NCBI RefSeq assembly: GCF_023617245.1
Contig: NZ_CP067396.1
Span: forward strand, 3,844,001-3,908,000
Length of the DNA: 64,000 bases
Direction: 5' to 3'
From: Lysobacter enzymogenes
GTDB taxonomy: Bacteria > Pseudomonadota > Gammaproteobacteria > Xanthomonadales > Xanthomonadaceae
Shown: in pieces, positions 52,113 to 61,320 of the stretch
How positions within the stretch are numbered: position 1 is the first letter of the stretch
Layout: every line of letters starts with the position of its first letter
The notes under the pieces: generated by a model
Told to the model about the DNA's origin: nothing
Seen by the model: the letters and a program-made list of their open reading frames with translations, nothing else
The model's database searches: none
Translations under genes and position numbers: made by a program

Positions 52113-52769
52113 ATGCCCGCTTGGCTCTCGCAAACCCGCAACCTCCCCTCGCTGGAAGCAGAGGTGTGCTTCCAGATCCAGGACCGTTTCTACTACGGCC
52201 CCGACCGGGTGTCCGATCCGTCCGATTACGAGCGGCTGGCGGAAAAGCTCGCGCCGCCGGCGATCGCATTGGTCTCGCCGTCGATGGTCCGAAGCGCCGA
52301 AGCGCTGGGACACGAAGCGGAACTGGCGGCGTACTACCGGCAGATCGTGCGCCTCGCCCGCCATCACCAGCGGCCGTTCAATTCCATCCGCCACTATTTC
52401 TGGCTGCGGCTGTGGCTGTGGAACTCGCAACAGCAGGCGCACATCGCCTTCCCCTGGTACGACAGCTACGCCGAGATCGACCGCGTGTTGAAAGCCTTGG
52501 TGGAGATCGAATCCGGCCCCGTCCACGACGATGCGGACCAAGGCTGGGAAGTGCAGATCCACGCCCAGGGCGATGCGGTGTACCTGTTGCAACGCGACCC
52601 CGACGAAGACGAAGCCCTCGCCGCGCTGTGCGTGCCGCGGGCGGAACTGGCGCGCCAGGTCGCGCAACTGCGCGAACGCACCCAGGGCCTCATCGCGCGG
52701 CTGTCCGGCGAACTGGGCGCCGATGTCTGGACGTCCTACGTCCGCACCGAACCGACCTTCGCGCCCTGA
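52113..52769 (+). CDS. hypothetical protein
   Basis: 218 aa with no signal peptide. It starts MPAWLSQTRNLPSLEAEVCFQIQDRFYYGPDRV. Tryptophan- and aromatic-rich stretches (IRHYFWLRLWLWNSQQQAHIAFPWYDSYAEIDRVLKALVEI) suggest a compact soluble domain. An acidic strand-rich part follows (WEVQIHAQGDAVYLLQRDPDEDEALAALCVP). I do not recognise the family. Monocistronic, with about 185 bp before it and 310 bp after it. Confidence 0.65.
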   Translation: MPAWLSQTRNLPSLEAEVCFQIQDRFYYGPDRVSDPSDYERLAEKLAPPAIALVSPSMVRSAEALGHEAELAAYYRQIVRLARHHQRPFNSIRHYFWLRLWLWNSQQQAHIAFPWYDSYAEIDRVLKALVEIESGPVHDDADQGWEVQIHAQGDAVYLLQRDPDEDEALAALCVPRAELARQVAQLRERTQGLIARLSGELGADVWTSYVRTEPTFAP

Positions 52770-53079
52770 CGCCGGGTCCGGGTCCGGGTCCGAGTCCGGC
52801 TCGGGCGCGCGCCGCGCGACCGCCGATCATCGCGCCCGATCCTGCGACGCACACGCCGTCGCGCGGGTTTCCGCATCGCTAACCGACACCGCGTTTTCGC
52901 CAACCTTTTCAGCGTCCGTGCGCGCGCGATCACGCCACATCTGAGCAGTCGCGAGGGTCGTTTGCCGCGCGCGCGGCGGCGCGCTGGAATCCGCCGGTGC
53001 CGCGCGGCGAGCGCGCCCGGGCCGGCACCGCGACGCGAGACTTCCTCGCCGCCGCGCCCCTCCCATGGAAAGGACGAAA
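52770..53079. other. intergenic region
   Basis: About 310 bp. It opens with a short tandem GGTCCGGGTCC-type repeat (52773-52800) and has an AT-richer patch at 52880-52910 that could contain the promoter of the secreted repeat protein. No gene or terminator recognised. Confidence 0.4.
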
Positions 53080-53586
53080 ATGAACATCTCGAACGCGATC
53101 GCGAACAAGAGCCGCTGGCTGGCGCTGGTGCTGGTCCCGTTGGCGCTGGCGCTGCCGGCGCAACAGGCGCAGGCGCAGTCGTTCACCACCCTGCGCTCGT
53201 GGCAGGCCGGCTCGTTCGGCACCGGCTGGAGCACCGTCGCCGAAACGCCCGTCGGCCTGTTCTTCTACAACGCCCAGAACGGCGCCGCCGCGGTCGGCCG
53301 GATCGACCCCAGCGGCAACTACATCAACATCCGCGACTATCCCGCCGGCACCTTCGCCACCGGCTGGAGCAGCATCGTCTCCACCCCCAACGGCCTGCTG
53401 TTCTACAACGCGCAGACCGGCGCCGGCGCGATCGGCACCCTCAACAGCGCCGGCATCTTCACCCATTTGGTCACCTATGCGCCCGGCGCCTTCACCCTGG
53501 GCTGGAACCGCGCGACCTACACGCCCAACGGCATCTTGTTCTACAACGCGAACAACGGGGCCGCCTCGACCGGACGGGTGAACTGA
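53080..53586 (+). CDS. secreted protein of three ~48-residue repeats
   Basis: 168 aa from the ATG at 53080, with GGAAAGGA as Shine-Dalgarno. A signal peptide (WLALVLVPLALALPAQQAQA) precedes three tandem units. Each ends in a conserved block: GTGWSTVAETPVGLFFYNAQNG, ATGWSSIVSTPNGLLFYNAQTG and TLGWNRATYTPNGILFYNANNG (about residues 44-66, 92-114 and 139-161). The pattern 'GW...TP.G.LFYNA..G' recalls tachylectin-2-like propeller blades, lectins that recognise sugars. The function is likely secreted glycan binding, but that is inference. Confidence 0.75.
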   Translation: MNISNAIANKSRWLALVLVPLALALPAQQAQAQSFTTLRSWQAGSFGTGWSTVAETPVGLFFYNAQNGAAAVGRIDPSGNYINIRDYPAGTFATGWSSIVSTPNGLLFYNAQTGAGAIGTLNSAGIFTHLVTYAPGAFTLGWNRATYTPNGILFYNANNGAASTGRVN

Positions 53587-53655
53587 CGCCGTCGGCGCGA
53601 TCGCGACCCGCGCAACGGCCCCGACGGGCCGTTGCGCTCGCGCGGCGCGGCGCGC

Positions 53656-55959
53656 TCAGCGGCTCAGCGGAATCTCCAGATAGCTCCCGCCATACCAGCG
53701 CACCCGCATCGGCTCGCCGGCGTCGGCGATGCTTTCCGCCGCCACCGCCTTGCCGCTGCCGTAGTTGATCTCTTGCTGCGGATTGCGCAGCACGCTGACC
53801 ACCGCGACCAGACGGCTGCCGGCCTGCATGCGCTTGCTGGTGGCGCGGCCGGCTTCGAAGTTCAGCACGGTGCGACGGTCCGGCTCCAGCAGTTTGCGGC
53901 GGCTGACGTCGTCCACGTAGCTGGCGCGCGACTGGTAACGCGACAGCTCGAAGTAGCGCCGGTCGGGCATCAGCTCGTACAGCGAGATGTTGAAGTCGAA
54001 ATCGCGCTTGTTCGTGCTCGCCTCCAGCCGGCCCGAGAACAGGCCGCTGAATTCCTCGGCCTGCGCGAACGGCTCGCTGACGAACACCACGCTCTCGGCG
54101 GTATCCAGGTCCGCATCGACGATGCCGCCGCCGGGCACGATGCGTTCGGCGTCGCGACGGTCGCGCAGGTCGATGACCTGCTCGGCGAACGCATCGGATG
54201 CTGGGGCCTGCGCCAGGAACGCATAACGGCTGTCGCTGCCGGCCGTCGCGCCGAGATAGAACTTCTGCCGCCGCTGCGCCATCGCCGCCAGCGACGGCGC
54301 GTGCTTCCACTCGTTGGCGCCCATCACCTGATAATTGATCCGGTCGGCCAGCAGCGCCGGCTTGGGCGCGCCCTTGAACACGTAATCGAACCACTGGTAA
54401 CGCAGCACGCCGATGTCGAGCTGTGCCTGCGGATCGAGCGTGTAGCCGCGCAGGCTGTCGCCGGTGGCGACCGTACCGCGCTGGCCGCTGACGTGGTTGT
54501 ACGGCCCGATCACCAGGTAGTGCTCGGCCTGCGGGCGATAGCGGTAATGCTCGCGCAGGTAATACAGCGCGCCGATCTGCGCGCCGTCGTAATAGCCGGT
54601 GGTGGTCAGCACCGGCAGATCCAGCGCGGCGAATTCGTCGCGATAGGGGATCATCGCCTGCCAGTACGCGTCGTAGTCCGGATGCGACAGCCAGCGCAGG
54701 TAGATCGGATTCGGCGTGCCGTCGATCTGCGGCAGCTCGCGATACGGCCGCCCGCTGACGTACCACTGCTGGTACATGCGCTGCCAGCGCGGGTAATCCT
54801 CCATCGCGGCGGTGTCCAGCTGGCGGTTGTTGGCGACATAGAACGGCCAGTAATACTGGAAGCCGTAGAAGATGCCGCCCTCCATCGGCACGTCCAGTCC
54901 GGGCGCGCCGGTCACCGACGGCATCAGCGCCTTGAGCGCCTTTGGCCGGCGCTTGGCCGTCGCCCACTGGGTGAAGCCCTCGTAGCTGCCGCCGTACATG
55001 CCCACGCGCCCGTCGCTCCACGGCTGCGCCGCGATCCAGTCGATCAGCGCCGCGGCATCGTCGCCGTCGTGCTCGTACGGAACCGCCTTATCGGTGCTGC
55101 AGCCCTTGCCGCGGCTGGTGCCGGTGACGCCGACATAGCCGTTGGACGCCGACCGCCGCGCCTCGTTGAGCGTGGTGCTGGGATCGGCGTAGATGGTGAA
55201 GTTCAACAGCGTCGGCAAGCGCGCGGCGGCGTTGAGCGGACGCACCACCGTCGCGCAGACCGTGGCGCCGTCGGGCGTGGTCACCGCCACCTCGCGCTCG
55301 ATCGCATAGCGCCGCGCGTCGTCCGCGGCCGTCAGCGCCGGCAACAGCGGCGTCATCGCCGCATAGCTGCGCTCGATCTGGTAACTGCGAACCAACGCCA
55401 GCGCCGCGGCACGGTCCAGCGCCGGCTGCTTGCGCAGCGGCGCCAACGCATCGACCAGCGCGCGCCGCTGGCGCGGAATATCCGACGCTTCGAAATTCAA
55501 CACCCGCATCGCCACGCCAGCGCTGCGGTCGTCCATCGGCGTCACCGTCTCAGCGAACGCGCGGGTCAGCGCCGCGCCGAAGTCCAGCCCCTCGCCCGCC
55601 TGCAACGCCTTGGCGCGCGCATACAGCCGGTATTGAGCGAAGTTCGGCCGCACCGGCACCGGCCCCTGGGTGGCGGTGGCCGACAATTCCTCCAGGCTGC
55701 GCTCGGCCGCGGCGTAGTCGCCGGCCACCAATTGCAGGCGGAAACGCTGGTTGAGATCGCGGCTGCGGTCGTCGTCGCGATAGTCGGCGAGCAACTGCCG
55801 CGCCAGCGCCGGCATCGCGGCGTCCAGGCGCGCCGGATCGTCGGCCACGGCTGCGCTCAGGGCATAAGGCACCGACGGAGCGGAAGGCGCCGCCGCAACG
55901 GCGGTTGCGCAAAGCAACGCGCCGGCGACCCACGCCGGCATCAAGATGGATCGCAGCAT
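53656..55959 (-). CDS. secreted CocE/NonD-family (X-Pro dipeptidyl-peptidase-like) hydrolase
   Basis: 767 aa with a signal peptide (MLRSILMPAWVAGALLCATAVAA) and Shine-Dalgarno GGGAGGGCGA. A helical N-terminal domain of about 200 residues precedes the alpha/beta-hydrolase: EVAVTTPDGATVCATVVRP, the nucleophile GMYGGSYEGFTQW (GxSYxG, about residue 320), Asp in TTTGYYDG and His in IGPYNHVSG. The C-terminal jelly roll (EEFSGLFSGRLEASTNKRDFDFNISLYELMPDRRYFELSR) is typical of CocE/PepX_C. Substrates may be esters or X-Pro peptides. The additional N-terminal domain distinguishes it from plain CocE. Confidence 0.9.
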   Translation of the reverse strand: MLRSILMPAWVAGALLCATAVAAAPSAPSVPYALSAAVADDPARLDAAMPALARQLLADYRDDDRSRDLNQRFRLQLVAGDYAAAERSLEELSATATQGPVPVRPNFAQYRLYARAKALQAGEGLDFGAALTRAFAETVTPMDDRSAGVAMRVLNFEASDIPRQRRALVDALAPLRKQPALDRAAALALVRSYQIERSYAAMTPLLPALTAADDARRYAIEREVAVTTPDGATVCATVVRPLNAAARLPTLLNFTIYADPSTTLNEARRSASNGYVGVTGTSRGKGCSTDKAVPYEHDGDDAAALIDWIAAQPWSDGRVGMYGGSYEGFTQWATAKRRPKALKALMPSVTGAPGLDVPMEGGIFYGFQYYWPFYVANNRQLDTAAMEDYPRWQRMYQQWYVSGRPYRELPQIDGTPNPIYLRWLSHPDYDAYWQAMIPYRDEFAALDLPVLTTTGYYDGAQIGALYYLREHYRYRPQAEHYLVIGPYNHVSGQRGTVATGDSLRGYTLDPQAQLDIGVLRYQWFDYVFKGAPKPALLADRINYQVMGANEWKHAPSLAAMAQRRQKFYLGATAGSDSRYAFLAQAPASDAFAEQVIDLRDRRDAERIVPGGGIVDADLDTAESVVFVSEPFAQAEEFSGLFSGRLEASTNKRDFDFNISLYELMPDRRYFELSRYQSRASYVDDVSRRKLLEPDRRTVLNFEAGRATSKRMQAGSRLVAVVSVLRNPQQEINYGSGKAVAAESIADAGEPMRVRWYGGSYLEIPLSR

Positions 55960-56332
55960 TCGCCCTCCCAGGCGTGGCGGAACTCCCCAATGAGATGCCG
56001 CCGTCGCTGGAATCGTCGCATGCCTCCGGCCCGCGGCGCCATCGCATTCAACCGCCATGACTCGCCTGTCGCTTACCGCACGGGCATCGCTGGAACGCCA
56101 GCGGCAACGCCTTGATCCCTTCGTATATATCGGGATTCGCCGTGATCCAGTCATGGTCCGCAGGATGCTGGCGATCTTCCTCGCTTCGGCCGCCTACCGC
56201 TCGCGCAGCCAACGGTGCTTAGGCGAAGGGTCGGCCCCGCCCCCACACCAGAGCTGACCGCTCCGACGCCCGAGCTGCGTTGGTTGGACAGGATTTCGCC
56301 CCAACACCCCTCGCCTTCAAAGGAACGCGCCC
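55960..56332. other. intergenic region between divergent genes
   Basis: About 370 bp with an AT-richer patch near 56120-56160 (TATATATCGGG) that is the likely promoter region. No repeats or small gene recognised. Confidence 0.4.
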
Positions 56333-57151
56333 ATGAGCCTGCCGGATTGCCAGTACTCCCACATCACCTGGCTCAACACCCAAAGCGCCGCCTACCAGGC
56401 GCTGACCGAAGGCCTGAAGAGCCCGGCCGCGGCGCCCGGCGCCGTCGTCCACTTTCTCGAAACCCTGACCGCCGCCCACCAGGACTTCAAGCGCGGGCTG
56501 GGCCCCGGCGCCGACACGATGGCCCTGCTGAAGGCCTACCAGGACAAGACCGGCATCGTCTCCACCCGCGATTACACCCTGCCCGACATCCCCAACAATC
56601 CCAACGACCCGGGCAACAGCTTCGCCATCGACCTGATCGAAGGCATCGCCGGCGCGGCGGAGACCGAAATCGGCATCGGCATCAGCCTGTACACGCTGGT
56701 GCTGGACCTGATCGAACTGTTCGACATCAAGCTGCACCTGCAAGGCGTGCTGTTCAACACCGCCAACACCGACCTCGACCACGTGCAGTTCCGCTTCGGC
56801 CCGAACGGCCAGCCCAACGTACTGCCGCTGGCCACCACCATTCCCGCGGCCAAGACGATCATGAACCCGGTCGACAAGAAGAATTACCCGTGCGTGGGCT
56901 TCGCCCTGTTCGGCGGCGTCGGCTACGAATCGCTGGAAGGCTTCTATATCGCGATGCAGGCCTACCGCAAACACGGCGCCCCGATCCAGGCCTACTGCCA
57001 GTTCTACGCCAGCGACCGCGGCATCGCCCCCGGCATCGACGACCGCAACCACGCGCCGCTGCGCGACGTCTGCTACACGCCGGAGTTCGTCGGGGTGATG
57101 TCGGAGCAACGCTCGACGCCGAACGGGATCGTGGCGATCTTTTGCGGCTGA
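56333..57151 (+). CDS. hypothetical protein
   Basis: 272 aa without a signal peptide. It begins MSLPDCQYSHITWLNTQSAAYQALTEGLKSP. A glycine-rich hydrophobic stretch (IEGIAGAAETEIGIGISLYTLVLDLIELFDIKLHLQGVLF, about 100-140) may be a membrane-associated or amphipathic segment. The second half is Cys-containing (PCVGFALFG, CQFYASDRG, DVCYTPEF, AIFCG), suggesting an exported or redox-sensitive protein. No family known to me. A bidirectional terminator follows. Confidence 0.65.
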   Translation: MSLPDCQYSHITWLNTQSAAYQALTEGLKSPAAAPGAVVHFLETLTAAHQDFKRGLGPGADTMALLKAYQDKTGIVSTRDYTLPDIPNNPNDPGNSFAIDLIEGIAGAAETEIGIGISLYTLVLDLIELFDIKLHLQGVLFNTANTDLDHVQFRFGPNGQPNVLPLATTIPAAKTIMNPVDKKNYPCVGFALFGGVGYESLEGFYIAMQAYRKHGAPIQAYCQFYASDRGIAPGIDDRNHAPLRDVCYTPEFVGVMSEQRSTPNGIVAIFCG

Positions 57152-57187
57152 GCGCCGCGCGTCGGCGCAGTCCGCCTGCCTGAAAGC

Positions 57188-57218
57188 AGAAAGGCCCCGC
57201 TCGATGCGGGGCCTTTCT
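57188..57218. terminator. bidirectional terminator between convergent genes
   Basis: A perfect stem AGAAAGGCCCCGC/GCGGGGCCTTTCT with loop TCGAT. It carries A-rich and T-rich flanks on both sides, so it can end both the 56333 gene and the convergent 57234-57716 gene. Confidence 0.9.
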
Positions 57219-57233
57219 CCAGCGGACGGCGGA

Positions 57234-57716
57234 TCAGGCGCGCGACGCCTCGCCCGGCGGCTCGGCCCGCTTCGCCGAGGTGCGGTTGAACCGCGCCGAC
57301 AGCATCTGCCGCAGCGCCTCCAACCCCTCGCTCTTGCCGGCGATTTTGAGGAAGGCATAACCCTCAAGGCTGTTGGTCATCAGATCGCTGCCCAGCGCGG
57401 TTTCGGTATCGCGCACGCGCTCGTGCAGGCGGGTCAGGCGCAGCTCGCGCGGACGCAGCGTATCGAGCAAGACCAGATCGCGGCGCAGCGCCTCCACCTC
57501 GAAATTGCGCGGCAGGATGCCGGGATTCTCGTTCATCACGTTCACCGCCTGGCGGCAGAACGCCTCGGACTTGTCGCCCATCTTGGTCAGCTGGCGGCGC
57601 TGCTCCAGCGGCAGCGCCACCAGCCCAGCGAGGTGGGTTTCCAGCACCGCCAGCGCCTCGTCGATGGCGGCGAGCGATTCGGGGGACAGGGTCAGGTCGA
57701 TCAGGTTCTGGCTCAT
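57234..57716 (-). CDS. hypothetical protein, helical
   Basis: 160 aa from the ATG at 57716 (MSQNLIDLTLSPESLAAIDEALAVLETHLAGLVALP). It is mainly helical with a Leu-rich pattern (RRDLVLLDTLRPRELRLTRLHERVRDTETALGSDL) and a basic C-terminus (RFNRTSAKRAEPPGEASRA). No known domain. A longer open frame continues into the repeat array upstream, but coding features stop here. Confidence 0.7.
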   Translation of the reverse strand: MSQNLIDLTLSPESLAAIDEALAVLETHLAGLVALPLEQRRQLTKMGDKSEAFCRQAVNVMNENPGILPRNFEVEALRRDLVLLDTLRPRELRLTRLHERVRDTETALGSDLMTNSLEGYAFLKIAGKSEGLEALRQMLSARFNRTSAKRAEPPGEASRA

Positions 57717-57769
57717 GGCAATCCTTGGCAGTCGGGGGATACGCGCCGGCCGTAGCGGCCGGCCCGCGC

Positions 57770-58230
57770 AGCCTAGAGCCGCGCGCGCAAGCCGCGGCGG
57801 CTCGAACGCAAGCCATCGCGGCTCAACGGCAAGCCCTCGCGCCTTGCGCGTGGCCCGCGAACACCCAAGCGCAAGCCCGCGCGCACCAACCGCAACACCT
57901 GCGGCTTGCGCGCAACACCCCAAGCGTTGCGCCCGCAAGCCACAACGCCTTGCGCGCAAGCCTTGCCACAGCAAGCGCAAGCCGTCATGGCTTGCGCGCA
58001 AGCAGAACCGGTTGCGCGCAAGGCTTTGCACTTTGCGAACGCAAGGTGCGAAGTGTGGCGCACAAGAATCGGCAGGTTGCGCGCAAGGCGCACCGCCTTG
58101 CAGCCGGGATGCGCGGGCTTGCGAATGGGCGGGCGTGACTCGCGGGCGACCGGAAACGGTTCGCGGGCAAGCCGAAACGCCCCGCGCGCGACGCTTTTCG
58201 GCTTGCGCGCGAAGCGATTTAGGTTGCGAA
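57770..58230. repeat. degenerate tandem array of CTTGCGCGCAAG-like palindromes, 21-bp period
   Basis: The palindromic core TTGCGCGCAAG recurs about 20 times, mostly at 21-bp spacing, with drift (TTGCGCGCAAC, GTTCGCGGGCAAG). Because 21 is a multiple of three, both strands give open frames of 7-residue repeats (ARKPKSV, AREPFPV and similar on the minus strand; CARKPQR, LARKQNR on the plus strand). No start signals fit. It lies upstream of the 57716 gene. Confidence 0.82.
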
Positions 58231-58328
58231 TGCAGCGATACGGGCCGGAGACCGAGCTCAGCGGTGGGACGGCGACACCCGCCCCCTTGCGACCGCCTTG
58301 CCCACCCTCGGGGCAAGGCGCGTTTACT

Positions 58329-58613
58329 TCAGTGCAAGCGCCGCGACGCACCTGGCCCGGCCCCGTCATCCCCGACGGGCGACCAGACACAAGCGTCCAT
58401 CACCGGATCCAGCCGCCGGGCCAGCGCCTGGAACACCTCACGCAGCAGCCGGTGGTCCTGCCCGGCGGGATAACCGATCTCGATCAACACCTCGGGTTGC
58501 AAGGTCCGCACGATGCCGTGCAGTTCCTGCTGGAACGCGGAAAGAGCTTTGAACGCGTCGACGGGCATCACCACGCCTTCTTGCGGAGGTGTGCTTTCGG
58601 GCTTGCGGGGCAT
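58329..58613 (-). CDS. small hypothetical protein
   Basis: 94 aa from the ATG at 58613, with GGAG at good spacing. It reads MPRKPESTPPQEGVVMPVDAFKALSAFQQELHGIVRTLQPEVLIEIGYP, then a helical half. The family is unknown to me. The C-terminal tail runs toward the repeat array. Acceptable codon use and Shine-Dalgarno favour a real gene. Confidence 0.55.
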   Translation of the reverse strand: MPRKPESTPPQEGVVMPVDAFKALSAFQQELHGIVRTLQPEVLIEIGYPAGQDHRLLREVFQALARRLDPVMDACVWSPVGDDGAGPGASRRLH

Positions 58614-59063
58614 ATGCGGTACTCCTGTCCTTGGGTAGGAACCCGCACGGCGCGTTGCGCGACCGGCGGGGTGTCGGGAGGTTCGAAACCGCAAACAGAC
58701 GGCGGGCTTATTCCCCTTTCGGGTGTTGTATTAGCCGCCCTCCCGACGCAGGACGCAGCGCCGGCCATACCCAGACTGCGGGCATGAAAAACCCACCGAT
58801 TGTCGGAGGTGGGTTCCGCTGTTTGAGGAGTTTCGACGCTCCTTGGCTACAACTGTGTGGGGCCTGACTATACATGTCAATGAGACAAGTCCGATTTCGT
58901 CGGTCTAACACGTATCTCTGCAAAGAACATCCCATCGTGACAGGCGGCACTAGCTTTCGTTCCAATGGGTGAAAGTTCTCGGCACATATACCGAATTAAT
59001 CGCACGCAAAGGTAATTTATATTTGATATACGGACACACACTTAAGCGCCTCTGGCACATTGA
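58614..59063. other. intergenic region at the border of the AT-rich islet
   Basis: About 450 bp. GC content drops from left to right. It contains the possible sRNA on the minus strand (58786-58880) and, from about 58880, AT-rich sequence that begins the 59064 gene's foreign block. No protein gene recognised. Confidence 0.5.
58786..58880 (-). ncRNA. possible small RNA with terminator
   Basis: On the minus strand a TATAGT-like -10 box (about 58870) is followed by a hairpin AGGAG-CGTCGAAA-CTCCT, then a strong terminator stem ACCCACC...GGTGGGT with TTTTT (58789-58815 region). The arrangement - promoter box, hairpin with anti-Shine-Dalgarno-like CTCCT, terminator, no open frame - is that of a trans-acting sRNA of about 80 nt. 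A -35 box is not clear. The hairpin could alternatively end an unseen transcript. Confidence 0.38.
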
Positions 59064-61262
59064 ATGACAGACGAAGCACAGGAGAAGAAGATGGGAGAGT
59101 TTACAAAGCGCGTACGCAACGGTGATATAGCCGGACCATTGAGGCGGGCATTCACAACGGACAGCTGGACCCACGCGTTCAATAATCTACCTACGCCGGA
59201 TGCTATTGACTACAACACGCATGCCGCCGGGCTAGCCATCCATAAAAAACTTCATGCGATTCGCTCGACACTAAAGCTATCCTCATCTAACGAAATATCC
59301 GCCACAACCAAGCTACGAGCATTCGTGGCGATCTCGAATCATGACTTCTTCGTCATGCGTGACAAAACCAAGCTTGCGATTGAAAAATTCCAAACCAACC
59401 GGGAGAAGGATTCGGGGGATATCTACGCCCTAGAAGAAATGGCAGGCGTAAAAATTAGTCTGCACGGGGGATTTGATTGGTCACCAAACGAAATAGTAGA
59501 AGGCCTCGTTGATGGCATCGAACTACCAATCCGAGTTGTCTTACAAGCGAAGCCTAGTCTCGCGGGAAACCCTCGGATGAACCAAGTTCAGTGGAGAGAA
59601 GTTAGCTACGAGCTTAATCTAGGCATCCTGTATCGCTTTACCGAAGACATTTGGGACGACTGCCTCTGGAATAGCTACCGAATGGTAGAGAAGGAGCAGG
59701 GGAAGATGTTTCTACCGCAGGATATCGATGCTCACCGTGCTTACCACATTGGGCTAGCTCGCCGCACGTCTCTATCAACTGCTTTTGCACTAATGGCGTC
59801 CCAGTATCAGCGAGAAGCACTTTCCAAAGGTGCGCAATTAAGGATTCGAGAAGTCTGTGGAATCGAACGGCGCGGCAAGCATCAAGTCATCAAGATTTCC
59901 AGATTGGGCACCTCAACAGAAATAATCGAGGAAATTTTTATACTACGCGGATATGCCACGGAACCCTATTACGGCGAGTTGCTGAAGGAACGCCAAGAGT
60001 CGCTTCAGGGGCTAACATTGTCCACATTAATTGACGCATGGACGGTTTTATCCCGCACTGCACAGCTACTGGCTCAATCTCTAAACGAAAAACATCCTCT
60101 CAACATCGGAAAGGACAAAGCGCACACTTGGCTGCCTGAATACGCGCCAACATTGCAGATAGGTGCTCTTGTCGAGGCAATGACCGTAGCGATCGGCATT
60201 AAAGAACATGAAGGCAGACGGATAGTCGATTTTTTCACCTTTCGGGGTGAACCCGGGCAAGAAATATGGGCGCAGCCGCTTGTTCCTGTTGGGACGGATA
60301 CTGTAACGCCCGTCTTCTCGGCCATTGTGCATCCCAACCTAAGGCGTTTAGTTGATGTATGGATGCGGCAAGCCGGCGTAGATCTGAGCAAAAGAGGGGC
60401 CGCATTTGAGCGTCACATCAGGGAATTAGTTACCGAGACCATCGAGAAATCAAAATTATTGTCACCCGTAGCGAAATGCATCCAGGCGGACTACACGTTC
60501 AGACCACCTAATAGTCGCGACGAACAAATCGATTTAACATTTTCCATCGGCAACACCGTATTCATAGCAGAAGCCAAATGCATCCTCGAACCCTCTGACG
60601 CCAAGGGGATCTCCATGCACCGTAAAACAGTAATCGGCGCCGCCAAACAAATATTACGCAAGACAAAAGCAATTGAAGACAACCGCCTTGCTTTCATTAC
60701 TGAAATGAGGAACCTAGACATAGAGCTAACCGAGAATTTCAAGATCGTTCCCTTGATCGTAGTGAGCACAGGTACGCATGTGGGAATTCCTGCCTTGGGA
60801 GTTCCCGTTGTTGACGAGTACATTTTAGGGCGATTCTTAGAAGGAGAACTTGAAGATATCGCGTACCAGACAAACGACCCTTCGTCCTCCAAACGATCTA
60901 AGACCATCTTTTACTCCAATGCACTTCAAGCCGAAGACCGCGCCAGCGCATACTTCGCATCTCCACCACAGATGAAGCGATTCCTTGATGGCGTACGTGG
61001 GCGTGTAGTTCCGATCTACCCCGCTGACAAAGGCGATTGGTCTGGCTATATGGCGACAATGAGTTGTGTTGCAGGAGGCGTACCTCTCTCCCTTCAAGAT
61101 CAGACGGAGGCAACAATTAACGCCCCCACCGCGCGAAACACCGAGGCGATTTCGACGGTTGTTAAACAAAGTATTGACACAACCACCCAACAGGCAAGAA
61201 GCGAGATAATTAACGATAAAGATGTAACGCAACCACCTTACAAAGATGAAGCGTCAATCTAG
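59064..61262 (+). CDS. large protein with PD-(D/E)XK-like nuclease domain
   Basis: 732 aa, visibly less GC-rich than the flanks (AT-rich codons, AAA/GAA/ATA common), so recently acquired. The N-terminal 450 residues have no recognised domain and are soluble. About residues 484-505 read EQIDLTFSIGNTVFIAEAKCIL: D then E-x-K in beta-strands, the typical D...(E/Q)xK core of PD-(D/E)XK nucleases. A following helix (VIGAAKQILRKTKAI) and LAFITEMRN fit the fold. The last 60 residues are Thr/Ser-rich. Alone and not in an operon; possibly a solitary restriction or anti-phage nuclease. Confidence 0.7.
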   Translation: MTDEAQEKKMGEFTKRVRNGDIAGPLRRAFTTDSWTHAFNNLPTPDAIDYNTHAAGLAIHKKLHAIRSTLKLSSSNEISATTKLRAFVAISNHDFFVMRDKTKLAIEKFQTNREKDSGDIYALEEMAGVKISLHGGFDWSPNEIVEGLVDGIELPIRVVLQAKPSLAGNPRMNQVQWREVSYELNLGILYRFTEDIWDDCLWNSYRMVEKEQGKMFLPQDIDAHRAYHIGLARRTSLSTAFALMASQYQREALSKGAQLRIREVCGIERRGKHQVIKISRLGTSTEIIEEIFILRGYATEPYYGELLKERQESLQGLTLSTLIDAWTVLSRTAQLLAQSLNEKHPLNIGKDKAHTWLPEYAPTLQIGALVEAMTVAIGIKEHEGRRIVDFFTFRGEPGQEIWAQPLVPVGTDTVTPVFSAIVHPNLRRLVDVWMRQAGVDLSKRGAAFERHIRELVTETIEKSKLLSPVAKCIQADYTFRPPNSRDEQIDLTFSIGNTVFIAEAKCILEPSDAKGISMHRKTVIGAAKQILRKTKAIEDNRLAFITEMRNLDIELTENFKIVPLIVVSTGTHVGIPALGVPVVDEYILGRFLEGELEDIAYQTNDPSSSKRSKTIFYSNALQAEDRASAYFASPPQMKRFLDGVRGRVVPIYPADKGDWSGYMATMSCVAGGVPLSLQDQTEATINAPTARNTEAISTVVKQSIDTTTQQARSEIINDKDVTQPPYKDEASI

Positions 61263-61320
61263 ACCGAAAAAAATACAACCACTGAGCGCACCAGCCGGCA
61301 AGGGCTCCAACTATAGCTAG

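Noticed and set aside
57770..58230. CRISPR array or coding heptad-repeat protein
   Set aside because: No spacer-like unique segments; open frames on both strands come from the 21-bp period and lack start signals.
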